Assembly: GCA_036259875.1 (NCBI GenBank) | Contig: DATAAZ010000002.1 | Coordinates: 1 to 9,964 of the forward strand | Direction: 5' to 3' | From: DATAAZ01 sp036259875 | Lineage (GTDB): Bacteria; Actinomycetota; Thermoleophilia; Gaiellales; Gaiellaceae | DNA length: 9,964 bases | Part shown: piece by piece, positions 1-6,140 of the stretch | Layout of the letters: each line of letters begins with the position of its first letter | How positions within the stretch are numbered: position 1 is the first letter of the stretch | Position numbers and translations under genes: made by a program | Notes under the pieces: generated by a model | Database searches by the model: none | What the model was told of the DNA's origin: nothing | Seen by the model: the letters and a program-made list of their open reading frames with translations, nothing else

Positions 1-2
1 GT

Positions 3-998
3 ACCCCCGAGGGAGCCGAGTTCTACAAGGAGAGCGTCCGCCTGTACGAGGGCCTTTCGCTCGAGCTCGACTTCAACCTTCTCTTCTCGCAGCAGGGGCA
101 CCTGACGCTCGCGCATTCCGACCGAGCGATGATCACGATGACCGAGCGCGCGGAGGTGAACCAGCTGCTCGGGATCGACTCGCGCGTCATCTACCCGGAC
201 GAGATCGCGCGCCTGTGTCCCGAGATGAACCTCTCGCACGAGGCGACCTGGCCGGTCATGGGCGCTCTCTACCACCCGCCGGGCGGGATCATCCGCCACG
301 ACGCGGTCGTCTGGGGCTACGCGCGCGGTGCCGATCGCCTGGGTGTCGAGATCCACCCGTACACCGAGGTGACGGGGATCCAGCGTGAGAACGGCCGCGT
401 CACCGGGGTCGAGACGACGCGAGGCGCCGTCGAGGCCGACGTCGTCGTCTCGTGCACCGCCGGCTGGTCGACGCTCGTCTGCGACCTCGCGGGCGTCCCG
501 CTCCCGATCACGACGCACATCCTCCAGGCCTTCGTGACCGAGCCGATCAAGCCGTTCCTGGACGTGATCATCGTCTCCTCGCAAATGCACGTCTACATCT
601 CGCAGACGGATCGTGGCGAGATCCTGATCGGCGCCGAGATCGAGCCGTACACGACCTACAAGGGCCAGTCGACGTTCCCGTTCCTCGAGTACTCGGCGCG
701 GCACACCCTCGAGCTCTTTCCCCAGCTCGAGCCGGTCAAGGTGCTCCGCCAGTGGACGGGCCTCTGCGACCTCTCCCCCGACTACAGCCCCATCCTCGGG
801 AAGACGGAGGTCGAGAATTTCCACGTTTCGGCCGGCTGGGGGACGTACGGTTTCAAGGCCGCCCCGATCGTCGGGACGACGCTCGCGGAGCTCGTCGCGA
901 CCGGCCGGACGCCACGGCTCATCGAGCCGTTCGCGCTGGAACGGTTCTATCGCGACAGATTAGTGTCGGAGCTCGCCGCCGCCGCGGTGTCGCACTAG
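3..998 (+). CDS. soxB: Sarcosine oxidase beta subunit (SoxB-like flavoprotein), 5' end missing
   Basis: The open frame enters from the left edge and ends at TAG 996-998, giving 331 visible residues of a family usually about 400 long. The N-terminal Rossmann FAD motif therefore lies outside the window. The visible part matches SoxB in motif order: an N-terminal TPEG...LYEGLS stretch, FSQQGHLTLAH, then GGIIRHDAVVWGYARGAD near visible residues 95-110, and a C-terminal DLSPDYSPILG...GWGTYGFKAAP flavin-contact region. In heterotetrameric sarcosine oxidase the beta subunit holds FAD and covalent FMN and oxidises sarcosine, delivering the methyl carbon to THF as 5,10-methylene-THF. The His of the RHD motif is the likely covalent-FMN histidine, by recalled alignment only. 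The subunit MgdA of N-methylglutamate dehydrogenase is homologous and cannot be excluded, since the alpha, gamma and delta subunit genes are not visible. Fhs follows after 2 nt, which implies co-transcription and a role in C1 transfer to folate. Confidence 0.85.
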   Translation, partial: TPEGAEFYKESVRLYEGLSLELDFNLLFSQQGHLTLAHSDRAMITMTERAEVNQLLGIDSRVIYPDEIARLCPEMNLSHEATWPVMGALYHPPGGIIRHDAVVWGYARGADRLGVEIHPYTEVTGIQRENGRVTGVETTRGAVEADVVVSCTAGWSTLVCDLAGVPLPITTHILQAFVTEPIKPFLDVIIVSSQMHVYISQTDRGEILIGAEIEPYTTYKGQSTFPFLEYSARHTLELFPQLEPVKVLRQWTGLCDLSPDYSPILGKTEVENFHVSAGWGTYGFKAAPIVGTTLAELVATGRTPRLIEPFALERFYRDRLVSELAAAAVSH

Positions 999-1000
999 CC

Positions 1001-2668
1001 ATGGCTACCCAGATGCCTTCCAGCCTCGAGATCGCCCAGGAGGCGGCGCTTCGGCCGATTACGCAGATCGCGGAGGAGGCGGGGCTCGACCCGGACGAGT
1101 ACGACCTCTACGGGCGCTACAAGGCGAAAGTCGACCTCTCGGTGCTCGAGCGCCTCGCCGACCAGCCCGACGCGAAGCTCGTCTGCGTCACGGCGATTAC
1201 CCCGACGAAGGCCGGCGAGGGCAAGACGACAACGTCCGTCTCGCTGACCCAGGGGCTCGGTCACATCGGGAAGAAGCCCGTCCTCTGTCTCCGCGAGGCG
1301 TCGCTCGGGCCGGTATTCGGGATCAAGGGCGGCGCTGCCGGCGGCGGGTACGCGCAGGTCGTCCCCATGGAGGACCTGAACCTCCACTTCACGGGCGACA
1401 TCCACGCGATCGGCGCGGCGAACAACCTCCTCGCGGCCATGGTGGAAGCCCACATCCTGCACGGGAACGAGCTCGGGATCGACCCGCTCACGGTGAGCTG
1501 GCGGCGCTGCGTCGACATCAACGACCGCGCGCTTCGCCAGATCGTCGTCGGGCTCGGCGGGCGGACAAACGGCTACGTCCGCGAGACCGGGTTCGACATC
1601 ACCGCCGCCTCGGAGGTGATGGCGATCGTCGCCGTCGCGCGCGACCTCTTCGACCTGCGTGAGCGGCTCGGCAGGATCACGGTCGCGCTCAACTGGGACG
1701 GCGAGCCGGTGACCGCCGACGAGATCAAAGCGGCCGGCTCGATGACCGTGCTCCTGAAGGACGCGATCAAGCCGAACCTCGTCCAGACGCTCGAGGGCCA
1801 GCCCGCGTTTCTCCACTGCGGCCCGTTCGCCAACATCGCGCACGGCAACAACTCGCTCGTCGCCGACCTCGTGGGGCTGAAGCTCGGTGACTACGTGGTG
1901 ACCGAGAGCGGCTTCGGCGCCGACATGGGCATGGAGAAGTTCCTCGACATCGTCTGCCGGATCGGCGGGCTCTCGCCGAGCGCGGTCGTGCTCGTCGCCA
2001 CCGTGCGGGCCCTCAAGCACCACGGCGACGACCCGGAGGGCGGGATCGAGGCGATCGAGCAGGGCGCCGCGAACCTCGGCCGCCACCTCGGGATCGTGCG
2101 CGAGTTCGGGCTCAAGGCGGTCGTCGCGATCAATCGCTTCCCCGGCGACACGGACGAGGAGGTCGAGGCGGTCCGACAGCTCGCGCTCGGCCACGGCGCG
2201 CATGCCGCCGAGCTGAACGAGGCGTTCGAACGGGGCGGCGAGGGCGCTGCCGCGCTTGCGGAGGCGGTCGTCGACGCGGCGGAGCAGCCGAGCCGGTTCG
2301 ATTTTCTCTACGCGCTCGACGAGCCCATCGACGCGAAGGTCGAGGCGATCTGCAAACGCGTCTACGGGGCGGAGGCGGTCACGTTCCTCCCCGCCGCTCA
2401 GGACAAGATCCGTCAGTTCGAGGAGGTCGGGTTCGACAAGCTCCCGATCTGCATGGCGAAGACGCATCTCTCGCTCTCGCACGACCCCTCCCTCCTGAAC
2501 GCGCCGACCGGCTTCACCGTCCCGATCCGCGACATTCGCGCCTACACCGGCGCGGGCTGGCTCGTCCCGCTCCTCGGAGACATGCAGACGATGCCGGGCC
2601 TCGGCAAGCACCCGGCCGCGTTCAACGTCGACATCGACGAAAACGGGCGGACGCTAGGCCTCTTCTAG
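1001..2668 (+). CDS. fhs: Formate-tetrahydrofolate ligase
   Basis: Fhs makes 10-formyl-THF from formate, THF and ATP. In the reverse direction it yields formate and ATP from 10-formyl-THF. The 555-residue product has the usual bacterial length. It carries the ATP-binding signature TPTKAGEGKTTT at residues 67-78, followed by the family segments LREASLGPVFGIKGGAAGGG, DLNLHFTGDIHAI and ANNLLAAM. Near the end come CMAKTHLSLSHDP and the C-terminal GDMQTMPGLGKHPAA. I chose ATG 1001 because it starts the conserved N-terminus and lies 2 nt after the soxB stop. The longer open frame upstream only overlaps soxB out of frame. No strong Shine-Dalgarno is visible, so translation is probably coupled to soxB. 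Placed behind a methylene-THF-producing oxidase and ahead of fchA and folD, it could drain C1 units to formate with ATP gain, or feed formate in. Direction of flux cannot be read from sequence. Confidence 0.97.
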   Translation: MATQMPSSLEIAQEAALRPITQIAEEAGLDPDEYDLYGRYKAKVDLSVLERLADQPDAKLVCVTAITPTKAGEGKTTTSVSLTQGLGHIGKKPVLCLREASLGPVFGIKGGAAGGGYAQVVPMEDLNLHFTGDIHAIGAANNLLAAMVEAHILHGNELGIDPLTVSWRRCVDINDRALRQIVVGLGGRTNGYVRETGFDITAASEVMAIVAVARDLFDLRERLGRITVALNWDGEPVTADEIKAAGSMTVLLKDAIKPNLVQTLEGQPAFLHCGPFANIAHGNNSLVADLVGLKLGDYVVTESGFGADMGMEKFLDIVCRIGGLSPSAVVLVATVRALKHHGDDPEGGIEAIEQGAANLGRHLGIVREFGLKAVVAINRFPGDTDEEVEAVRQLALGHGAHAAELNEAFERGGEGAAALAEAVVDAAEQPSRFDFLYALDEPIDAKVEAICKRVYGAEAVTFLPAAQDKIRQFEEVGFDKLPICMAKTHLSLSHDPSLLNAPTGFTVPIRDIRAYTGAGWLVPLLGDMQTMPGLGKHPAAFNVDIDENGRTLGLF

Positions 2669-2679
2669 CATCGCCTGAT

Positions 2680-2703
2680 GCGTTACGCGATCTTGCGTAA
2701 CGC
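2680..2703. repeat. 9-bp perfect inverted repeat, probable operator
   Basis: Arms GCGTTACGC (2680-2688) and GCGTAACGC (2695-2703) are perfect inverse copies separated by 6 nt. Each arm is also palindromic apart from its central base, so the two arms are almost direct repeats as well. The element lies 12 nt after the fhs stop and just upstream of a perfect -10 box, over the region where a -35 contact would lie. No T-tract follows, which argues against an intrinsic terminator. A dimeric repressor or activator site is the likely role; the protein is unknown. Confidence 0.6.
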
Positions 2704-2710
2704 TTGCGCG

Positions 2711-2716
2711 TATAAT
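2711..2716 (+). promoter_or_regulatory. -10 box of a probably leaderless promoter for the ATPase gene
   Basis: TATAAT, a perfect -10 consensus in a very GC-rich background, ends 6 nt before ATG 2723. Transcription starting about 7 nt after the box would begin at or next to the A of the ATG, giving a leaderless mRNA, a common arrangement in Actinomycetota. No good -35 hexamer is seen at 16-18 nt. The inverted repeat just upstream may be bound by an activator or a repressor. Confidence 0.7.
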
Positions 2717-2722
2717 CTCTAG

Positions 2723-3859
2723 ATGGTGTCGAACCCGTTCCAATTCGGCGCGCTCGCGCTCGACGAGGCGTTCACCGACCGGGAGGAGGAGCTCCGCGAG
2801 CTCAAGGCCGACATCCGGAACGGACAGGACGTCGTCATCTTCGCGCCCCGCCGCTACGGGAAGTCGTCGCTCGTCCTCCGTGCCGTCCAGGAGCTCGGCC
2901 GCCCGCGTGTGCTCGTCGCGCAGCTCGACCTGATGACCACGCCGACGAAGGAGAAGCTCGCCGAGAAGCTCGCCAAGGCGATCCACGACGAGTTCGCGAC
3001 CGTCCTCTTCAGAGCGAAAGACGCGCTGCGCGTCTTCGCGGGCCTTCGCATCGCGCCCGTCGTCACGGTCGACCCGCAGACCGGCGCGCTCGGGTTCTCG
3101 TTCACGGCGAGCGCCCGTCCCGAGGACGTCGACGCGACGCTCGAGCGGCTGCTCGCGCTTCCCGGCGAGCTCGCGGGCGACCGCGGCCGGCGCGCCGCGC
3201 TCGTCCTCGACGAGTTCCAGGAGGTGGTCGAGATCGATCCCGACCTCCCGAAGCTGATGCGAGCCGTCTTCCAGGCTCAGCCCGAAGTCGCGCACATCTA
3301 CCTCGGCAGCAAGCGGCACATGCTGGAGCGGATCTTCAACGACGAGAACGAGCCATTCTGGCGAAGTGCGAAGCCGATGGAGCTCGGCCTCATCCCGCCC
3401 CCGCTCTTTCGTCCGTACATCGAGGCGCAGTTCGCCGCGACCGGCAAACGCGTGCCCGCCCAGGTCGCCGACGCGGTCCTCGCGACGACGCGCGGCCATC
3501 CGTATGCGACCCAGGAGCTCTGCTACTTCCTGTGGGAGCAAACCCCCGCGGGGCGAGCTGCCAACCCGGACCGCCTCGAGGGCGCGCTCGCCGCCGTGTT
3601 GCGCTCAGAGCACGCGCACTTCACGCTCGTCTGGGATCGAGCGACCGCAACGCAGAAGGTCCTGCTGCAGGCGCTCGCCAGGGAGCCGGGACGGCCGTTC
3701 AGCGGCGACTATCGGCGTCGGCACGACTTGCCCCCGCCCTCGAGCGTTCAGCGCGCCCTTGGCGGCCTCGCCCGCGAGGAGCTGGTCGGCCGGGACGACG
3801 GCGCGTACCGGATCTCGGAGCCCTTCCTCGCCGAATGGATCGCGCGCCACGCCCGCTGA
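2723..3859 (+). CDS. AAA-type NTPase of the ATPase_2 / COG1672 kind with C-terminal winged helix
   Basis: This 378-residue protein starts with the family-typical NPF...F..R..EL region (residues 4-27). A Walker A variant, APRRYGKSS, follows at residues 41-49, with Ala where most families have Gly. The Walker B ALVLDEFQEV has D163-E164, and a sensor-like LGSKRHMLERIF comes next. The motif GHPYATQELCYFLWE is typical of this family, and the C-terminal third (from ATATQKVLLQALARE to the end) looks like a winged helix with a basic PFSGDYRRRHDLPP segment. There are no membrane segments. Relatives are soluble STAND-like or ORC-like NTPases whose functions are mostly unknown. Some are linked to mobile DNA or to regulation. 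It has its own promoter and interrupts a folate C1 gene set, so a metabolic role is doubtful. ATG 2723 is supported by the -10 box 6 nt upstream. Confidence 0.85.
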   Translation: MVSNPFQFGALALDEAFTDREEELRELKADIRNGQDVVIFAPRRYGKSSLVLRAVQELGRPRVLVAQLDLMTTPTKEKLAEKLAKAIHDEFATVLFRAKDALRVFAGLRIAPVVTVDPQTGALGFSFTASARPEDVDATLERLLALPGELAGDRGRRAALVLDEFQEVVEIDPDLPKLMRAVFQAQPEVAHIYLGSKRHMLERIFNDENEPFWRSAKPMELGLIPPPLFRPYIEAQFAATGKRVPAQVADAVLATTRGHPYATQELCYFLWEQTPAGRAANPDRLEGALAAVLRSEHAHFTLVWDRATATQKVLLQALAREPGRPFSGDYRRRHDLPPPSSVQRALGGLAREELVGRDDGAYRISEPFLAEWIARHAR

Positions 3860-3895
3860 CGCGCGCGTTAAGCACTCGGCGACGCCGGAGTCGGT

Positions 3896-3912
3896 GCGCG
3901 AGATAATCGCGC
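3896..3912. promoter_or_regulatory. Near-leaderless promoter with 6-bp palindrome around the -10 box of fchA
   Basis: GATAAT (3902-3907, 5 of 6 matches to TATAAT) lies 9 nt before ATG 3917, so the transcript would start only about 2-3 nt upstream of the start codon. The box is flanked by inverse arms GCGCGA (3896-3901) and TCGCGC (3907-3912), giving a 17-bp interrupted palindrome that a repressor could use to occlude the promoter. GC-rich 6-mers recur by chance here, so the operator role is tentative. It suggests fchA-folD can be transcribed separately from the ATPase gene. Confidence 0.45.
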
Positions 3913-3916
3913 CGCG

Positions 3917-4510
3917 ATGGCGACCGTCCAAAGCTTCCTCGAGCAGCGCCTCGACGAGTACCTCGAGGAGATTGCCTCGGACAAGCCCGCGCCGGGCGGC
4001 GGTTCGGTCGCGGCCGTCGTCGTCGCGATGGCCGCCGGACTCGTTGCGATGGCGGCGCGGTTCTCGCTGGACCGCTGGGACGAGGCCGCGGATGTCGTCG
4101 AGCGCGCCGACGCCCTCCGCCACCGGGTGGCCCCGCTCGCGCCGGCCGACTCGCAGGCGTTCGAAGAAGTCCTGACCGCGATGCGCCTCCCCAAGGACCT
4201 GGAGCCCGAGGTGCGAAACAACGCGATCGGGCACGCCCTCGCGCGCGCCGCCGAGATCCCGCTCGAGGTCGCGAAGGAGGCGGCCGAGATCGCGGTGCTG
4301 GCGGCAATCGTCGCGGAGAAGGGGAACCCGAACCTGCGCGGCGACGCGGTCGCGGCCGCAATGCTCGCGCACGCGGGCGCGCGCGTCGGGGCGAACCTCG
4401 TCACGATCAACCTCGGCACGACGGAGCGCGACCCGCGACTCTCCCGGGCACGCGAGCACGTCGAGACGGCCGCCGACGCCGTCGAGCGCGCGCTCGCCGC
4501 CGGACCGTGA
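3917..4510 (+). CDS. fchA: Methenyltetrahydrofolate cyclohydrolase, FTCD_C (cyclodeaminase/cyclohydrolase) fold
   Basis: FchA-type enzymes hydrolyse 5,10-methenyl-THF to 10-formyl-THF. The fold is shared with the cyclodeaminase half of formiminotransferase-cyclodeaminase. The 197-residue, mostly helical, soluble product has the family length. It shows the hallmark PAPGGGSVAA at residues 24-33, the conserved D78-SQAF with downstream LPK, and the C-terminal pattern GNPNLRGDAVAAA...GANLVTINL. There is no formiminotransferase domain, and no histidine degradation gene is visible, which favours cyclohydrolase over cyclodeaminase. It sits 7 nt upstream of folD, so the two are surely co-transcribed. 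Having a separate cyclohydrolase next to folD is redundant unless that FolD lacks the activity, and the folD sequence supports just that. Formiminocyclodeaminase remains a possible alternative. The near-leaderless -10 box at 3902-3907 supports this start. Confidence 0.88.
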   Translation: MATVQSFLEQRLDEYLEEIASDKPAPGGGSVAAVVVAMAAGLVAMAARFSLDRWDEAADVVERADALRHRVAPLAPADSQAFEEVLTAMRLPKDLEPEVRNNAIGHALARAAEIPLEVAKEAAEIAVLAAIVAEKGNPNLRGDAVAAAMLAHAGARVGANLVTINLGTTERDPRLSRAREHVETAADAVERALAAGP

Positions 4511-4517
4511 GCTCGCC

Positions 4518-5420
4518 TTGAAGGCACACGTGATCGAGGGCGAGGCGCTCGCCGCCGAGCTTCGCGCCGAGGTCGAGCGCACGCTCGCTGAGCTCGTGCG
4601 CTCCGAGATCCACCCCGGCCTCGCGACCGTCCTCCTCGGCGACGACTACGCCGCGCAGGCGTACGAACGGCGGCTCCGGCGCCTCGCGGAGGAGCTCGGC
4701 TGCCGCTACGTGTCCGAGCAGCTCGCGGGCGACGTGGAGCAGGCTGACGCGCTCGCGGTCGTGGGCAAGCTGAACGCCGACCCGCGCGTCTCCGGGATCC
4801 TGATCCTGCGCCCGATCCCCGCCCAGGTCTCCGAGCCGGAGCTCTACCGGACGCTCGACCCGCTCAAGGACATCGAGGCGGTGCACCCCGACAACGCGGG
4901 TCTCCTCGCGCTCGGGACGCCGCGCTACGTCCCGTCGACGCCCGCCTCGGTCTTCTACATGCTCGACAGGTACGTGGCCGATTCGGGCCGCGACCTGGCG
5001 ACCTTCTACAACGGCCTCGACCTCGTCCTCGTCGGCCGCTCGAACAACGTCGGCAAGCCGGCCCTCTGGCTCGGGCTCGCGCGGAACGCGACGGTCGTCT
5101 CGGCGCATGCGTACACGTCTCAGGCCGGCCGGCTCCCGGACCACACGCGACGCGCCGACATCCTCGTTGTCGCGGCGGGCGTCCCCCGGGTCGTGGACGG
5201 CGACATGGTCAAGGACGGCGTGATTGCGATCGACGTGGGGATCAACGCCGTGAAGGACGAGCAGACCGGGAAGACGCGCCTCGTCGGCGACCTCGACTTC
5301 GCGAGCGTCGCCGACAAGGCGGAGGCGGTCTCCCCGGTTCCGGGCGGCGTCGGCCCGATCACCGATGTCTGGCTGATCCGGAACACGATCGAGGCGGCGC
5401 GCTACCGCGCGCGGCTCTGA
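4518..5420 (+). CDS. folD: FolD-family methylene-THF dehydrogenase, cyclohydrolase site apparently lost
   Basis: FolD normally oxidises 5,10-methylene-THF with NAD(P)+ and then hydrolyses methenyl-THF. This 300-residue protein keeps the fold and the dinucleotide site: GRSNNVGKP at residues 173-181 and PVPGGVGPIT at 273-282. In an ungapped comparison with remembered E. coli FolD it keeps the tyrosine (Y49, E. coli Y50). The catalytic Lys54 is Leu53, Gln98 is Leu97 within ILILRPIPA (usual ILVQLPLPA), and Asp121 is Glu120 within KDIEA (usual KDVDG). The usual PCTP is PSTP. Lys, Gln and Asp are the residues needed for cyclohydrolase chemistry, so this is probably a dehydrogenase only, with fchA just upstream supplying the hydrolysis. 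That division of labour is inference. TTG 4518 is the best start: it lies 7 nt after the fchA stop and opens directly into the conserved N-terminus. No strong Shine-Dalgarno is seen. Confidence 0.92.
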   Translation: MKAHVIEGEALAAELRAEVERTLAELVRSEIHPGLATVLLGDDYAAQAYERRLRRLAEELGCRYVSEQLAGDVEQADALAVVGKLNADPRVSGILILRPIPAQVSEPELYRTLDPLKDIEAVHPDNAGLLALGTPRYVPSTPASVFYMLDRYVADSGRDLATFYNGLDLVLVGRSNNVGKPALWLGLARNATVVSAHAYTSQAGRLPDHTRRADILVVAAGVPRVVDGDMVKDGVIAIDVGINAVKDEQTGKTRLVGDLDFASVADKAEAVSPVPGGVGPITDVWLIRNTIEAARYRARL

Positions 5421-5435
5421 CAGCTCTCCCGACGG

Positions 5436-5648
5436 CTACGCGTACGGGTCGCGGTCGATCACGCCCCCGACGCGGTCGCCGTCGCTCACGGCCCGGACTC
5501 GCTCCTCCCACTCCGCCTCGGACTTGCACGCAGGACACGCCTGCGCGGTCCGCCCGTCGGAGAGGAGGACGAAGCCCCAGTACCCGCGCGAGAGCAGGCC
5601 GTCGGCCTGCGTACGGGAACAGAGCGCGCAGCGGAGCAGCAGAGGCAC
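5436..5648 (-). CDS. Small zinc-ribbon protein, function unknown
   Basis: The 70-residue product has two CxxC knuckles, C7-ALC10 and C38-PAC41, 27 residues apart, as in a zinc ribbon or rubredoxin-like metal site. An acidic tail follows. No membrane segment is seen. The start is GTG at 5646-5648, with AAAGGGG about 7 nt upstream as a good ribosome site. It is the last gene of the minus-strand run after amt and the two single-helix proteins, starting 21 nt after the stop of the 58-residue gene. It ends 15 nt from the folD stop, tail to tail. I do not recognise the family; a role in metal-dependent regulation or protein contact is possible but unsupported. Confidence 0.65.
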   Translation of the reverse strand: MPLLLRCALCSRTQADGLLSRGYWGFVLLSDGRTAQACPACKSEAEWEERVRAVSDGDRVGGVIDRDPYA

Positions 5649-5669
5649 TTCAAGACCCCTTTCGTTCGG

Positions 5670-5846
5670 CTACCAGGGGCCGATGAACGGCCCGTTCGTG
5701 TCGGTCGAAACGATAATGACGACGATGATGATGCACAGGATCGAAAGCCCGAGCATGACCGGCGTGACGAGCCGGTGGTGCGTCTGCTCGGGACGAAACT
5801 CCACCTGGCGCTCGCGCGTCCTCGGTCTCGTCGTGGGATCGAGCAT
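5670..5846 (-). CDS. 58-residue single-helix membrane protein
   Basis: This short gene encodes a polar, Arg-rich N-terminus (TTRPRTRERQ), a hydrophobic stretch at about residues 30-46 (VMLGLSILCIIIVVIIV), and a short tail ending GPFIGPW. The charge pattern predicts the N-terminus in the cytoplasm and the short tail outside. It has a good ribosome site: AGAGGAAG precedes ATG 5846 with about 4-6 nt spacing. It starts 12 nt after the stop of the upstream 93-residue gene, so it is very likely in the amt operon. No known family is recognised. Its size and position suggest a small partner of the transporter or of the other small membrane protein. Codon use matches the neighbours, which supports its being real. 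Confidence 0.7.
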   Translation of the reverse strand: MLDPTTRPRTRERQVEFRPEQTHHRLVTPVMLGLSILCIIIVVIIVSTDTNGPFIGPW

Positions 5847-5858
5847 CGGTCTTCCTCT

Positions 5859-6140
5859 CTAGTCGCCGGGGTCGGTCGACGGGCCGGCGAGGGGCTCCTG
5901 GCTCGGTCCCGGCCCCGGCGGCACGCCACCTGGCGCGGGCATCCCCCCGGCCGCACGGAGCAGCTCGGCCTGCGCCCTTAGCTTGCGGTTCTCGAGCCAC
6001 ACCCACCCGACCAAGGACGCGACCATCAGGATGATCCCGAGCACAGTCAGGATGTACGTGCCGGTCGAGCTGCCGGGCCCGAACGTCCAGAAGGCGTCGA
6101 GTTCCTCACTGAACTCGTCGAACGGAAAGCTGTCGATCAT
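5859..6140 (-). CDS. 93-residue single-helix membrane protein, coupled to amt
   Basis: The product has an acidic N-terminus (DEFSEELDAF), one membrane segment at about residues 28-49, a basic stretch just after it (ENRKLRAQAELLR), and a Pro/Gly-rich C-terminal tail from residue 66. The positive-inside rule places the N-terminus outside and the tail in the cytoplasm. Its ATG overlaps the amt stop codon in an ATGA arrangement (6137-6140), a classic mark of translational coupling and often of subunit partnership. GGAGAGG lies about 9 nt upstream inside amt. The family is unknown to me. An Amt accessory protein is the simplest guess, made from linkage alone. Confidence 0.75.
   Translation of the reverse strand: MIDSFPFDEFSEELDAFWTFGPGSSTGTYILTVLGIILMVASLVGWVWLENRKLRAQAELLRAAGGMPAPGGVPPGPGPSQEPLAGPSTDPGD

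Noticed and set aside
452..1000. Upstream extension of the fhs frame
   Set aside because: It overlaps soxB out of frame, is Arg/Pro-rich, and Fhs homology begins at ATG 1001.
995..2611. 538-residue open frame antisense to fhs
   Set aside because: Fhs is unmistakable on the plus strand; long antisense frames are expected from GC-rich codon use. The translation is Arg/Asp/Glu-biased and lacks any domain.
2680..2703. Inverted repeat as an intrinsic terminator for fhs
   Set aside because: No T-tract follows the second arm and a -10 box lies directly downstream, so an operator is the better reading, though an attenuating effect on read-through is not excluded.
3605..4582. Long minus-strand frames across the ATPase and fchA genes
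   Set aside because: They lie antisense to two well-supported genes, have low-complexity Arg/Ala/Ser translations, and carry no motifs.
5486..6006. Alternative minus-strand frames over the zinc-ribbon and small membrane genes
   Set aside because: Arg/Pro/Ser-rich shadows; the chosen frames have ribosome sites, tight spacing, CxxC knuckles and hydrophobic helices.
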